64,000 nt of DNA from an uncultured Alistipes sp. (GTDB lineage Bacteria > Bacteroidota > Bacteroidia > Bacteroidales > Rikenellaceae), in assembly GCA_900541585.1 (NCBI GenBank), contig UQKD01000003.1:128158-192157 (forward strand). Reading direction: 5' to 3'. Shown one piece after another: positions 17,122-26,639 of the stretch. The notes under the pieces were generated by a model, which was not told where the DNA came from, did no database searches, and saw nothing but the letters and a program-made list of their open reading frames with translations. The translations under genes were made by a program, and so were the position numbers. Each line of letters opens with the position of its first letter. Position 1 is the stretch's first letter.

Positions 17122-20100
17122 AGTTCTTGTACTTCTTGCCCGATCCGCAGGGACACGGGTCGTTGCGTCCGGCCTTCTTCTCGGCGTGCAGGGGCATGGG
17201 TTTCTGCCGTTCCTGCTGCCCGGCCTGTGCCGCAGCCTGCATGCGCGAAGCCTGCAGCTTGTTGACGTCGACCTTGGCGCGCTCCTGCTGCTGGCGCTGC
17301 ACCGCTTCGGCATTCTGGTCGCGCACGGGAATATAGGCCTTGTTCAGGATGGCCAGCACGTCGCGGTTGACCTTGATGATCATTTTCGAGAACAGTCCGA
17401 ACGACTCGAACTTGTAGATCAGCAGCGGGTCTTTCTGTTCGTAGGTGGCGTTCTGCACGCTCTGGCGCAGGTCGTCCATCTCGCGCAGGTGTTCGCGCCA
17501 GGCGTCGTCGATGGTGGTGAACATCACCACTTTCGAGAATACCTTGTAAATCTCCGCGCCGTCCGTGCTCTGGCATTTCAGCAGGTTGACCGGCACGTTG
17601 TAGCCCAGGTGTCCGTCGGTCAGCGGGAAGTAAATATTCGAATCCAGCTGGTCCTTGCGGTCTTCGTAGATGCGCTCCATCACCGGACGCACCGTGTCGG
17701 CCACGGCCTTTGCGCGGCGTGCGTAGGCCTCCTTGAGGGCCTTGACGATCGCCTCGACCAGTTCGCCGGGCTTCGCGTCCTTGTAGGCCGCCTCGTCGAT
17801 CTCCGGTTCGACGGCCACCTCGCGGATCAGTTCCATGCGGAAATCCTCGAACTCGATGCCGCGGTTCTCCTCCACGAAATTGTCGGCGTAGTCGTACATG
17901 ATGTTGTTCAGGTCGATCTCGATGCGCTCGCCGTAGAGTGCGTGGCGGCGGCGGGTGTAGATCACCTCGCGCTGCGAGTTCATCACGTCGTCGTACTCCA
18001 GCAGACGCTTGCGGATGCCGAAGTTGTTCTCCTCGACCTTCTTCTGGGCGCGCTCGATGGCCTTGGTCATCATGCCGGCCTGAATCACCTCGCCCTCCTT
18101 CAGACCCATGCGGTCCATCATCGAGGCGATGCGGCCCGAACCGAACAGACGCATCAGGTCGTCTTCGAGCGATACGAAGAACTGCGACGATCCGGGGTCT
18201 CCCTGGCGTCCGGCGCGTCCGCGCAGCTGGCGGTCGACACGGCGGCTCTCGTGGCGCTCGGTACCGATGATCGCCAGACCTCCCGCGGCCTTCACCTCGG
18301 GCGTCAGTTTGATGTCGGTACCACGGCCGGCCATGTTGGTCGCGATGGTCACCTGCCCCGAACGCCCTGCCTCGGCCACGACCTGTGCTTCCAGTGCGTG
18401 CTGCTTGGCGTTCAGTACGTTGTGCTTGATGCCGCGCAATTTGAGCATGCGGCTCAACAGCTCCGAAATCTCGACCGACGTGGTTCCGACCAGCACCGGA
18501 CGACCCGCTTCGACGAGCTTGACGATCTCCTCGATCACGGCGTTGTATTTCTCGCGCTTGGTTTTGTAGATCAGGTCCTGGCGGTCGTCACGGACCACCT
18601 TGCGGTTGGTCGGGATCACCACGACGTCCAGTTTGTAGATGCTCCAGAACTCCGAAGCCTCCGTTTCGGCCGTACCGGTCATGCCGCCCAGCTTGTGGTA
18701 CATGCGGAAGTAGTTCTGCAGTGTGATGGTGGCGAAGGTCTGCGTCGCGGCCTCGACCTTCACGTGCTCCTTGGCTTCGATGGCCTGATGCAGTCCGTCC
18801 GAGTAGCGGCGTCCTTCGAGGATACGGCCCGTCTGCTCGTCGACGATCTTCACCTTGTTGTCCATCACGACGTATTCGATGTCCTTTTCGAACATGGCGA
18901 ACGCCTTCAGCAGCTGGATCACCGTGTGCACGCGCTCCGACTTGATCGAGTAGTCGTTGATCACCTCGTCGCGTTTCTGCGCCTTCTCCTCGGGGGTCAG
19001 TCCGGCCTTCTCCAGTTCGGCGACTTCGGCGCCGATGTCGGGCATCACGAAAAAGCCGTCCTCGTTGAAGTATTTCGACAGCGCCTCGTGCCCCTTGTCC
19101 GTGAGTTCCACCGAGTTGAGTTTCTCGTCGATGACGAAGTAGAGGTCGTCGGTGATCTCGGGCATGCGGCGGTTGTTGTCCTGCATGTAGGTGTTCTCGG
19201 TCTTCTGCATCAGCGCCTTGACGCCCTGCTCCGAGAGGTATTTGATCAGCGGTTTGTACTTCGGCAAACCCTTGTGGGCACGGTAGAGCTTCACGCCGCC
19301 CTCGTCGTTCTTGCCCTCCGAGATCAGCTGGCGGGCCTCGGCCAGCAGGGCCGTCACGAGGTTCTTCTGCAGGTTGTAGAGGTTCTCGATGGCCGGGCGG
19401 TACTGTTCGAACATCTGGTCGTCGCCCTTGGGCACGGGACCCGAGATGATGAGCGGCGTCCGGGCGTCGTCGATCAGCACGGAGTCGACCTCGTCGACGA
19501 TGGCGAAGTGGTGCTTGCGCTGCACGAGGTCCTTGGGCGACGAAGCCATGTTGTCGCGCAGGTAGTCGAAGCCGTATTCGTTGTTGGTACCGAACGTGAT
19601 GTCGGCCATGTAGGCCTCGCGGCGGGCGTCGGAGTTGGGCTGCGTGTCGTCGATGCAAGCCACCGACAGGCCGTGGAACTGGTACATCGGCCCCATCCAC
19701 TCGGAGTCGCGCTTGGCCAGGTAATTGTTCACCGTCACCATGTGCACACCCTTCTTGGCCAGCGCGTTGAGGAATACGGGGAGCGTTGCCACGAGGGTCT
19801 TTCCCTCGCCCGTCGCCATCTCGGCGATCTTGCCCTGGTGGAGCACCACGCCGCCGAACAGCTGCACGTCGTAGTGGATCATGTCCCATTTCATGTCGTT
19901 GCCGCCGGCCATCCAGTGATTCGCGTAAACGGCCTTGTCGCCCTCGATGGTGACGAAATCCTTCGTCGCCGCCAGGTTGCGGTCGAAGTCGTTTGCCGTC
20001 ACCACGACCGTGTCGTTCTGGGCGAAACGGCGCGCCGTGTCCTTCATGATGGCGAATGCCTCGGGGAGGATCTTGTCGAGCACCTCCTCGATCTTCTCGT

Positions 20101-20395
20101 CGATGCGCTTGGTCGTTTCGTCGATCTCCTTCGAAATTTTCTCCTTCTCTTCGAGCTGCGTCTCGGGCTTTTCGAGGATGGCCTTCAGCTCGACGATGCG
20201 GGCCTCGTCCGCGGCGATGAAGTCGGCGATCTGCTTTTTGAGCGCTTCGCTGTGCGCTCGCAGTTCGTCGTTGGAGAGTTTTTCGATCGAAGGGTAGACG
20301 GCCTTGATCTTCTCCAGATAAGGCTCGATCTGCTTGCGGTCCTTGTCGGCTTTCGAGCCGAAGAGGGCTTTGATTATACTTGCAACTATATCCAT
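17102..20395 (-). CDS. secA: Preprotein translocase ATPase SecA
   Basis: A 1097-residue motor of the Sec export pathway. Visible motifs are the Walker [15 protein letters not shown], the Walker B-region [29 protein letters not shown] and [13 protein letters not shown] in the second helicase domain, and the C-terminal zinc finger [17 protein letters not shown] (CxC...CH) that binds SecB or lipids. An acidic, Lys-rich insertion near residues 60-110 ([18 protein letters not shown]...) matches the longer SecA of Bacteroidetes. It has its own promoter inside the end of the upstream DUF2851 gene. Confidence 0.98.
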   Translation of the reverse strand: MDIVASIIKALFGSKADKDRKQIEPYLEKIKAVYPSIEKLSNDELRAHSEALKKQIADFIAADEARIVELKAILEKPETQLEEKEKISKEIDETTKRIDEKIEEVLDKILPEAFAIMKDTARRFAQNDTVVVTANDFDRNLAATKDFVTIEGDKAVYANHWMAGGNDMKWDMIHYDVQLFGGVVLHQGKIAEMATGEGKTLVATLPVFLNALAKKGVHMVTVNNYLAKRDSEWMGPMYQFHGLSVACIDDTQPNSDARREAYMADITFGTNNEYGFDYLRDNMASSPKDLVQRKHHFAIVDEVDSVLIDDARTPLIISGPVPKGDDQMFEQYRPAIENLYNLQKNLVTALLAEARQLISEGKNDEGGVKLYRAHKGLPKYKPLIKYLSEQGVKALMQKTENTYMQDNNRRMPEITDDLYFVIDEKLNSVELTDKGHEALSKYFNEDGFFVMPDIGAEVAELEKAGLTPEEKAQKRDEVINDYSIKSERVHTVIQLLKAFAMFEKDIEYVVMDNKVKIVDEQTGRILEGRRYSDGLHQAIEAKEHVKVEAATQTFATITLQNYFRMYHKLGGMTGTAETEASEFWSIYKLDVVVIPTNRKVVRDDRQDLIYKTKREKYNAVIEEIVKLVEAGRPVLVGTTSVEISELLSRMLKLRGIKHNVLNAKQHALEAQVVAEAGRSGQVTIATNMAGRGTDIKLTPEVKAAGGLAIIGTERHESRRVDRQLRGRAGRQGDPGSSQFFVSLEDDLMRLFGSGRIASMMDRMGLKEGEVIQAGMMTKAIERAQKKVEENNFGIRKRLLEYDDVMNSQREVIYTRRRHALYGERIEIDLNNIMYDYADNFVEENRGIEFEDFRMELIREVAVEPEIDEAAYKDAKPGELVEAIVKALKEAYARRAKAVADTVRPVMERIYEDRKDQLDSNIYFPLTDGHLGYNVPVNLLKCQSTDGAEIYKVFSKVVMFTTIDDAWREHLREMDDLRQSVQNATYEQKDPLLIYKFESFGLFSKMIIKVNRDVLAILNKAYIPVRDQNAEAVQRQQQERAKVDVNKLQASRMQAAAQAGQQERQKPMPLHAEKKAGRNDPCPCGSGKKYKNCHGKGL

Positions 20396-20435
20396 AATGC
20401 GTTTGTTGTTTTCTCGGTTCGGATTCTAAATCTTA

Positions 20436-20466
20436 CAAAGATACTTATTTTTTGCGATTTGTCAAT
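20436..20466 (-). promoter_or_regulatory. Promoter of secA
   Basis: Minus-strand ATTG (20463-20466), a 19-nt spacer and TATCTTTG (20436-20443). It overlaps the last codons of the DUF2851 gene and leaves a leader of about 35 nt before the secA ATG. Confidence 0.75.
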
Positions 20467-21412
20467 CTTCGGGGAGGCTTTTTGCGATCCGCCGCCCGAC
20501 GGGACATTCCGCGCAGCGGCGCGCGGCGCAGTATTCGGTGGCCAGTTGCAGCAGGGCCTGCGATTCGAAGGCGTTGTGCGGCCGCACGCCGGCGGACTGC
20601 CATGCGCGCATGTAGCGGTTGTCTTCGGCCGGCAGGCGTTCGAGGAGTGTCAGGGCGCTGTCGCGCAAACGCTCGCTGGCGGTGTAGCTTCCGTAGGCGA
20701 ACTGAAGGACGGCGACAAGGTTTATTCCGATGATGTTGGCCTTGAACGCCCCGATGCGCTTGGGGCTTTCGTCGCTCTCGGCGCCGGGGACGTGGTGCGT
20801 GCGCCAGTAGGAGGGCGCTTCGATGCAGAAAAGCCGCCGGACATCCTCTTCCGTGCGGCATGCCATGGCGCGTTCCATGACGAACTCGTCCTGTGCGAAG
20901 AACTCCGCGGCCTGCGCCAGCCGCAGCACGGGGTGGTTGGCCGGACGAATCTCCGTGAGCGTCCACTCCGAGGCGTCCATCGCCTCGATCCCGTATTTGG
21001 CCGCGAGGTACTCGAAACTGCGCCGCAGATCGAGCGTGTAGGCGTCGCTGCGGTAGAGTTCCAGAAGCCCCGAGGCGCCGAAAAGCATCGCTTCGACGGC
21101 ATGCGGAGCCAGCCGTTCGCGCAGCACGGTTTTGTAGGGGACCTTCCGGGCCAGCCGCAGGAAGGCTTCCTGATTCTGACGGTCGCCCAGCGTGCGGAAA
21201 TAGAGCAGGTAGAAAGTCTGGTTCCAGTTTCCGTCGGCTTCGCCGTGCAGGGCCTCGACCGTGCGCATTTTCCGTTGCAGGCGGTCGAAGATCAGCGCCG
21301 TGCCGATTTCGGTGCGTTGCAGTCCGTCGAGTGCGGCCAGATAGCCGCCGCAGGCGTAAGTCCCGGCTCCGGCCCGCAGCCGCTCGATCGTCCGTGCCTC
21401 CGCCTCCGTCAT
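20462..21412 (-). CDS. DUF2851 family protein
   Basis: A 316-residue protein. Its sequence (NWNQTFYLLYFRTLGDRQNQEAFLRLARKVPY, RPANHPVLRLAQAAEFF, and a C-terminal C-x-x-C pair in ARRCAECPVG) resembles the DUF2851 proteins found almost only in Bacteroidetes; it is at the short end of the family. The C-terminal QLATEYCAARRCAECPVGRRIA could bind a metal, an inference from the cysteines only. The start lies one base after the SufT-like gene stop, so the two are coupled. Function is not known. Confidence 0.75.
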   Translation of the reverse strand: MTEAEARTIERLRAGAGTYACGGYLAALDGLQRTEIGTALIFDRLQRKMRTVEALHGEADGNWNQTFYLLYFRTLGDRQNQEAFLRLARKVPYKTVLRERLAPHAVEAMLFGASGLLELYRSDAYTLDLRRSFEYLAAKYGIEAMDASEWTLTEIRPANHPVLRLAQAAEFFAQDEFVMERAMACRTEEDVRRLFCIEAPSYWRTHHVPGAESDESPKRIGAFKANIIGINLVAVLQFAYGSYTASERLRDSALTLLERLPAEDNRYMRAWQSAGVRPHNAFESQALLQLATEYCAARRCAECPVGRRIAKSLPED

Positions 21413-21413
21413 A

Positions 21414-21734
21414 TCAGAACAGGTTGAGTTCCAGCAGGGCCTCTTCGGACATCATGCTCTTGTCCCACACGGGGTCGAACGTGAGGATGACGTTCACCGA
21501 TTTCACGCCCTTGACCTTGCCGACCTGTATGTTCACGTCCTCGACGAGCATGTCGGCCATCGGGCAGTTGGGGGCCGTGAGCGTCATGCGGATCGTCGCC
21601 ACGCCGTCGGGCGTGTAGTCGATTTCGTAGATCAGCCCCAGGTCGTAGATGTTGACCGGGATTTCCGGGTCGTATATGTTCTTGAGGGTCGCGACGATGT
21701 CCTTCTCGACTTGAAGTATCTCTTCAGGTGTCAT
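21414..21734 (-). CDS. SufT/MIP18 (DUF59) Fe-S assembly protein
   Basis: A 106-residue protein with the family core IYDPEIPVNIYDLGLIYEIDY and MTLTAPNCPMAD, in which the cysteine is the conserved one. DUF59 proteins help mature iron-sulfur proteins. The gene is 31 nt after sufE and 1 nt before DUF2851, which supports an Fe-S role. C-terminal VNVILTFDPVWDKSMMSEEALLELN is also typical. Confidence 0.9.
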   Translation of the reverse strand: MTPEEILQVEKDIVATLKNIYDPEIPVNIYDLGLIYEIDYTPDGVATIRMTLTAPNCPMADMLVEDVNIQVGKVKGVKSVNVILTFDPVWDKSMMSEEALLELNLF

Positions 21735-21765
21735 ACCCTAAATTTTAATTTTTGTTTTTCAATCT

Positions 21766-22182
21766 TTAATCGGCCTTGGCCTGAAACGCCAGCGCGTAGA
21801 GCCGCATCTGCTTGACCATCGCCGCCAGCCCGTTGGCCCGCGTGGGCGAGAGGTTGGCCGAAAGCCCGATGGCGTCGATGAAGTAGAGCTGCGTGTCGAG
21901 AATCTCCTGCGGCGTGCGCCCGTTCAGTACGCGGATCAATAACGCGATAATGCCCTTGGTTATTATGGCGTCGCTGTCGGCCGCGTAGTACACCCGGCCC
22001 TCCTCCAGTTTCGCATCCACCCACACCCGCGACTGGCAGCCCTCGATCAGGTACTGTTCGGTGCGGTGTTCCGGAGCGATCGGGGGGAGCGTCTCGCTCA
22101 GGCCGATCAGGTAGTCGTATTTGTCGAGCCAGTCGTCGAATACGGAGAACTCTTCGATGATCTCGTCTTGTATCTTGTCCAT
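21766..22182 (-). CDS. sufE: SufE family cysteine desulfurase activator
   Basis: A 138-residue protein. LIEGCQSRVWV contains the sulfur-accepting cysteine of SufE, and KGIIALLIRVLNGRTPQEI follows as in the family. It takes sulfur from SufS and passes it to the SufBCD scaffold. The next gene is a DUF59/SufT homologue, consistent with an Fe-S cluster function. The remaining suf genes are not in the window. Confidence 0.92.
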   Translation of the reverse strand: MDKIQDEIIEEFSVFDDWLDKYDYLIGLSETLPPIAPEHRTEQYLIEGCQSRVWVDAKLEEGRVYYAADSDAIITKGIIALLIRVLNGRTPQEILDTQLYFIDAIGLSANLSPTRANGLAAMVKQMRLYALAFQAKAD

Positions 22183-22209
22183 GGTATTTTAACTTTCAAC
22201 TCTCAAGTT

Positions 22210-23775
22210 TCAATTCTCAACTATTTCTTCCAGCACCCCGCCCTCCGATGCCGCCGGTTCGCGGATGCCCGCCAGGCGCGCCAGCGTCGGGGCCACCGAC
22301 GTCATGTCCACGCGGCGGTTGACCCGCTGCATGCCTGCGCCCTTGCCGTAGAAGACCAGCGGCACTTCGGTGTCGTAGCCGTACATCGACCCCGACATCG
22401 ACCAGCAGCGCTCCTGCTCCTCGATCCAGCCGGGCATCAGGTTCAGGATCACGTCGCCCGAACGGCGGGGATAGAAACTGTTCTGCATCCGGCGCGCATA
22501 GCCGCTGCCGAAATAGCTCGTGCGCATGGCCGTGGCGGCCAGCGCGTGGGAGATGCCGCTGAACTGCATGGCGAAGATGGCTACCTCGTTCTGCACCTCG
22601 GCGAGATTCAATCCCCGTTCGTAGATCAGGTTGTGGTTGAGCCACAAGCACTTGTCGCTGTAATCCACCACCCAGTCGCCCACGCCGTAGCGGACGTTCA
22701 GGAATCCGTTGACGATCACTTCGAACTGCCGCGGGTTGAAGCGGTCGGCCTCCGCCGCCCCGGCGTCGAACGCAGGGCTGGTTCCGTGGTCGGAGGTGAG
22801 CACTACCGTCACGCTGCCGTCCTTGACCTGTGCGAATACGAAGGTCAGGAAGTCGGCCAGGTCGCGGTCCAGGCGGTAGTACATGTCCTCGACCTCGACC
22901 GATTCGGGTCCGTAGGCCTCGCTGATGCGGCGCGGCGAGTCGAGGCAGACGTTCAGCAGGTCGGGAATCTTGTCGTCCCCGAGGCGGTATTGCGCGATGG
23001 CCTGCTTGGCCAGTCCCAGTACGGCCGTGTTGCCCGCCGGGGTGTAGAGCATGCGTTCGAAATCGCTCCGCAGGCGGAGGCGTCCCGCGCCGTTCTGATC
23101 CTGTTCCTTCCTGCTCTTTCCGGCCAGCGCGATGTCGTAGTTGCGGGTGTTGAGGTAGCGGCCGCGTTCGTGGAGCGTACGCCATTCATTGGCGATGTAC
23201 GAAAGGTTGTAGCGTTCGCGGTTGCTGCGGGCGATCCATTCGGGCACTTCGGCGGCATAGTAGGGCGAGGTCACCCAGTCGCAGCGCGCCGAGTCGAGCC
23301 AGAACACCTCCCCGCCGTGCCCGGCCATCACCACGGCCGAAACGGCCTCCGGGGCGATCGTGACGGCGCGGCTGCCCGGGGCGTGCTGCAACAGCGTCTC
23401 CGCGAGCGTCGGGGCGATCAGGTGGTAGGCGCCGGGGCCTTTGCGGCCTGCGGTCAGCTCGACGGTCCGGTTGGTGGTGTAGTCCACCCAGCGCGAGCCG
23501 ATCACGCCGTGGGTCGAGGGCATGGCTCCCGTGGTGAGCGTGGCCAGCGAGACGGGCGTGGTGGTCTGCAAATAGTCGTAGCGGCTGTCGGCATAGACCG
23601 TGCCGCTCTCCGTAAGGCGGCGGAAGCCGCCTTCGCCGAAGTTTGCGGCGTAGCGGTCGAGGTCCTCGCCGCGCATCGAGCCGACGACGATCTGCACGAT
23701 CAGCCGGGGCTGTGCCGCGACGCTTTGGAGCGCCGCGAGAGCGGCTATGGCGTATAGGAAGAATTTTTTTGTCAT
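22210..23775 (-). CDS. Alkaline phosphatase/phosphodiesterase superfamily protein
   Basis: A 521-residue exported enzyme (signal peptide ending around SVAAQPRL). The nucleophile region TTTPVSLATLTTGAMPSTHGV and the metal-binding TSDHGTSPAF are those of PafA-like or nucleotide pyrophosphatase-like enzymes of Bacteroidetes. It probably releases phosphate from organic phosphoesters in the periplasm. It is followed at 27 nt by sufE, probably by chance. Specificity, mono- or diesterase, cannot be decided. Confidence 0.88.
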   Translation of the reverse strand: MTKKFFLYAIAALAALQSVAAQPRLIVQIVVGSMRGEDLDRYAANFGEGGFRRLTESGTVYADSRYDYLQTTTPVSLATLTTGAMPSTHGVIGSRWVDYTTNRTVELTAGRKGPGAYHLIAPTLAETLLQHAPGSRAVTIAPEAVSAVVMAGHGGEVFWLDSARCDWVTSPYYAAEVPEWIARSNRERYNLSYIANEWRTLHERGRYLNTRNYDIALAGKSRKEQDQNGAGRLRLRSDFERMLYTPAGNTAVLGLAKQAIAQYRLGDDKIPDLLNVCLDSPRRISEAYGPESVEVEDMYYRLDRDLADFLTFVFAQVKDGSVTVVLTSDHGTSPAFDAGAAEADRFNPRQFEVIVNGFLNVRYGVGDWVVDYSDKCLWLNHNLIYERGLNLAEVQNEVAIFAMQFSGISHALAATAMRTSYFGSGYARRMQNSFYPRRSGDVILNLMPGWIEEQERCWSMSGSMYGYDTEVPLVFYGKGAGMQRVNRRVDMTSVAPTLARLAGIREPAASEGGVLEEIVEN

Positions 23776-23794
23776 CTGTGTCGTGAGTTGGCCG

Positions 23795-23802
23795 CAAATT
23801 TA
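23795..23802 (-). promoter_or_regulatory. -7 box of phosphatase gene
   Basis: TAAATTTG on the minus strand, 19 nt before the ATG at 23775. The box overlaps the stop codon of the GSCFA gene. No -33 match. Confidence 0.5.
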
Positions 23803-24765
23803 CGAATTTATTTCGAGACATCGGCGGAAATGGGCCGTTTCCGATTGAAAATCCATCTCCGGAAGTGCGGCGATCCGTTCCAGACAGCGGCGGCAGAAGG
23901 CGCGGTGCGCTTCGCCCTGCGGGTTGCGGGGGCGGTGGGCCGCCGCCGCGACGATGGCTTCGGCCTCCGGAAGCAGGCGCAGGGCCTCGTCCGTCAGGAC
24001 TGCCGGGGCGAATTTCTCCCAGACGTAGTCCACGGCCTGCGGCGCGGGGTGCACCAGGTCGTCGGCGTAGAAGCGGTAGTCGCGCAGGTCGTCGGTAAGT
24101 ATTTCGTACGTAGGGAAATACGCCGTGCACTTAAACCTTTCGGTCAGCTGCTCGGCGGCCAGCCGCAGCGTCGCCTTGCTCACGGCGTTGCCCGCCAGGG
24201 AGTCGCCGATGTGCCGTACCGGGCTGACCGTCAGGATGATCTGCTTTCCGGCGAGCGGCCCTTCGATCAGTTCCGCGAATGTCTCCGCGATCTCCTCCAC
24301 CGAAAGCCGCCTTCTGGCAAATTCCGCGGCGGGCCGGCGGTGGCAGTTGGCGACCGCCTCGCCCGCATGCTCGTAGACCCATGCCGTGCCGAAGGTGAGG
24401 ACGACGCGGTCGGCCGTGCGGAGCGCGTCGGCCCCGGCCTGCCGTGCGGCGTTCATCCGCCCGAGGGCCTCCTCGGCCGTCGGGGCCGAGAAGTCGCCGT
24501 GGAACCCGAAATGGTACCACACTTCGCCGTCGAAGCCCAGCTCCCCGCGCGTCACGGGCGCCGGGTCGGCGTAACTGCGGATCGCCGCGGCGATCGAGAG
24601 CGGGTTGAACAGAATGCCCGAGGGGTTTTCCGTGACGCGGAATTTGGCGCCGGCGAGTTTTCGGGCGATGTGCGCGGCGAAGCACGACCCGAGCGCGAGT
24701 ACCCGGTTTTCGTAGCCGATCTGCACCCCGAGGGGCGCTGTTTCGATTTCGGTGCGGAATTTCAT
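23800..24765 (-). CDS. GSCFA domain protein
   Basis: A 321-residue protein starting at MKFRTEIETAPLGVQ (24765). The family motif GSCFAAHIARKL is at about residues 27-38, and LTVSPVRHIGDSLAGNAVSKATLR lies further on. GSCFA proteins resemble SGNH hydrolases: S28 plus the D/H region near DDLVHPAPQAVDYVW suggests an esterase or acyltransferase. The function is unknown; it lacks a signal peptide. It is divergent from ispE, with only 36 bp between the two ATGs. Confidence 0.88.
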   Translation of the reverse strand: MKFRTEIETAPLGVQIGYENRVLALGSCFAAHIARKLAGAKFRVTENPSGILFNPLSIAAAIRSYADPAPVTRGELGFDGEVWYHFGFHGDFSAPTAEEALGRMNAARQAGADALRTADRVVLTFGTAWVYEHAGEAVANCHRRPAAEFARRRLSVEEIAETFAELIEGPLAGKQIILTVSPVRHIGDSLAGNAVSKATLRLAAEQLTERFKCTAYFPTYEILTDDLRDYRFYADDLVHPAPQAVDYVWEKFAPAVLTDEALRLLPEAEAIVAAAAHRPRNPQGEAHRAFCRRCLERIAALPEMDFQSETAHFRRCLEINS

Positions 24766-24771
24766 GGCGTA

Positions 24772-24779
24772 CAAATGTA
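24772..24779 (-). promoter_or_regulatory. -7 box of GSCFA gene (leaderless)
   Basis: TACATTTG on the minus strand, 6 nt before the ATG at 24765. It lies back to back with the ispE box, 10 nt apart. Confidence 0.6.
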
Positions 24780-24789
24780 CAAAATTTCT

Positions 24790-24797
24790 TACCTTTG
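24790..24797 (+). promoter_or_regulatory. -7 box of ispE (leaderless)
   Basis: TACCTTTG ends 4 nt before the ispE ATG (24802), so transcription should start at the ATG. Confidence 0.65.
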
Positions 24798-24801
24798 TTC
24801 C

Positions 24802-25614
24802 ATGATTCTGAAAGCGAATTGCAAAATAAATCTGGGTCTCGACATCCTGCGCCGCCGTGCGGACGGGTTTCACGATCTGGAAACCGTCATGTTTCCCGTC
24901 GCGGGTCTTTACGACGAGGTGGAGGTGGTGCGCACCGCTGCGCCCGGCGCGGCGTTCCGCACCGACGGGCTGGCCGTGGACTGCCCTCCCGAGGAGAATA
25001 TCTGTCTGCGGGCCTTCCGGCTGATGCAGCGGCATTACGGCGTGGACGGGGTGGCGATCCGTCTCGACAAGCGCGTGCCGTTCGGCGCGGGGCTGGGCGG
25101 GGGATCGGCCGACGGTACGGCGGTGTTGTTGGCTGTCAACGAGTTGTTTGCGCTGGGGCTGTCCGAAGCGGAACTGATCGCGCGGGCCGCAGAGCTGGGC
25201 AGCGACACGGCGTTTTTCGTGCGCAACACGCCGCAGCTATGTAAAGGAAGAGGTGAGGTGATGGAGCCTTTCGCGCTGAACCTGAAAGGGATGACACTCG
25301 TCATTGTCAAACCCGGAGAGGGGGTTTCGACCCGCGAGGCCTATGCCGGGGTGCGGCCGCGGATTCCGGAGGTGCCGCTCGCGGAGCGTCTCGGGCGGCC
25401 CGTCGCCGAGTGGCAGGGGCTGGTGACCAACGATTTCGAAGAGCATATCTTTGCCGCGCATCCGGCCATCCGTGACGCCAAAGAGCGTCTGCTGGCCGAA
25501 GGGGCCGTTTACGCCTCGATGTCGGGCAGCGGCTCGGCGGTTTTCGGGCTGTTCGAGGGGCATGAAAAAGGCGAAAGGCTGAGCAGCCTTTCGCCTTTCG
25601 TATTCGGATTGTAA
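24802..25614 (+). CDS. ispE: 4-diphosphocytidyl-2-C-methyl-D-erythritol kinase
   Basis: A 270-residue GHMP kinase starting at MILKANCKINLGLDIL (24802). The ATP-binding motif PFGAGLGGGSADGTA and the C-terminal YASMSGSGSAVFGLF are diagnostic. It phosphorylates CDP-methylerythritol in the MEP pathway. Start choice follows the K-I-N-LGL motif and the promoter box at 24790. The final codons, encoding GERLSSLSPFVFGL, are formed by a 14-bp perfect inverted repeat, so the C-terminal tail is partly terminator sequence. Confidence 0.95.
   Translation: MILKANCKINLGLDILRRRADGFHDLETVMFPVAGLYDEVEVVRTAAPGAAFRTDGLAVDCPPEENICLRAFRLMQRHYGVDGVAIRLDKRVPFGAGLGGGSADGTAVLLAVNELFALGLSEAELIARAAELGSDTAFFVRNTPQLCKGRGEVMEPFALNLKGMTLVIVKPGEGVSTREAYAGVRPRIPEVPLAERLGRPVAEWQGLVTNDFEEHIFAAHPAIRDAKERLLAEGAVYASMSGSGSAVFGLFEGHEKGERLSSLSPFVFGL
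25567..25598 (-). terminator. Terminator inside the 3' end of ispE
   Basis: A perfect 14-bp stem (AAAGGCGAAAGGCT 25567-25580, AGCCTTTCGCCTTT 25585-25598). On the minus strand it is followed by T5 and serves the convergent DUF3667 gene (stop at 25649). On the plus strand only TTTCG follows. Confidence 0.75.
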
Positions 25615-25648
25615 ACCGTCGTTCCGGAGTTTCCGGCGGCGGTTCCTC

Positions 25649-26611
25649 TCATTTCGCTGGGAGCGAATCCGCGGGCTGCCGTGCCGTTTCCGTCCCGTCC
25701 GCTTCGTCCTCCTCGTTGAAGACGTCGACGATGCCGTCGATAATGTCCTGAAAGGCGGTCGTTTCCGCGGCGTCCGGCTGTCCGGCGCGGGCGCCCCGGT
25801 CGAAGGAGAACTCCTTTTTGAACTGCTCGGGTGCGATGATGTAGTAACAGCCGACGGCGCACGATGCGATCGTCAGCGTGATCAGGAACATGTAAACGTA
25901 TTGGAGCAGGTCGGTCAGCAGTGTGCGCAGCAGGGCCGACCGCTTCTTTTTCAGCCCGAAGATATTCCGGAAAACGAACGCCGTGTAAAGGAACAGCGGC
26001 AGCGTCATCATGTAGAAACTGCTGTACCACGGAAGGAGCAGTTCGGCCGGCAGGGCCGCGATCATCAGCGTGATTTCGAAGATCGCGAGGAAAATCCCGA
26101 CGTAGAGGTATTCGACGTAGCGCAGGTCGGCTTTCCGGCGGAAGACCGTCTTCATGGCCAGCGCGAAAAACGGCAGCATCAGCAGCAGGTAGCCCGCGGG
26201 GTGGAGCGTGGCGTAGTCGATGTAGGTGCTCACGAGCCACCGGAACATCGGCTGGCCGTCGGAGGCCAGCGGCGTGTATTCTTTGCCCACGAGCAGGAAA
26301 ACCACGGCGTAGAAGGTCGACAGCAGCAACAGGATGGCGACCGGGTTGAAGTACTTGCGGCGGCGGCCGGCGATGAACTCCGGGATCACCCGGTGGGGCC
26401 GGAACAGGATCGAAAGCCAGGTCGTCGCGGCTCCCTTGCGCATGTCGATGCCCCGCAGCCCGTAGGCTTCGTCGCCGATGAAGGTCGAGGTGACGCTCTC
26501 CGCGAGCGATGCCCATCCCAGGCGGCGTGTCGAGGTGCGTTGTCCGCAGACCGGACAATAGTTGCTGTCGACCGTATGGCCGCAGTTGCGGCAGAGCTGG
26601 TGTTTGGGCAT
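25649..26611 (-). CDS. DUF3667 membrane protein with N-terminal zinc ribbon
   Basis: A 320-residue protein starting at MPKHQLCRNCGHTVD (26611). CRNC...CPVC at residues 7-26 forms a zinc ribbon. About five hydrophobic segments follow (e.g. FNPVAILLLLSTFYAVVFLLV, LYVGIFLAIFEITLMIAALPAELL). The stretch HRVIPEFIAGRRRKYFNPV is typical of DUF3667. C-terminal 50 residues are acidic. Function unknown. It follows rpiB by 28 nt and ends facing ispE. Confidence 0.85.
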   Translation of the reverse strand: MPKHQLCRNCGHTVDSNYCPVCGQRTSTRRLGWASLAESVTSTFIGDEAYGLRGIDMRKGAATTWLSILFRPHRVIPEFIAGRRRKYFNPVAILLLLSTFYAVVFLLVGKEYTPLASDGQPMFRWLVSTYIDYATLHPAGYLLLMLPFFALAMKTVFRRKADLRYVEYLYVGIFLAIFEITLMIAALPAELLLPWYSSFYMMTLPLFLYTAFVFRNIFGLKKKRSALLRTLLTDLLQYVYMFLITLTIASCAVGCYYIIAPEQFKKEFSFDRGARAGQPDAAETTAFQDIIDGIVDVFNEEDEADGTETARQPADSLPAK

Positions 26612-26639
26612 TCGGCGGAGGTTCTTTGTGCGAGCGGCT

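Noticed and set aside
17069-21427. A very long open frame on the plus strand opposite secA and DUF2851
   Set aside because: It is the antisense shadow of GC-rich coding DNA; composition is odd (Val/His/Leu-rich) and no motif is seen, while secA is certain.
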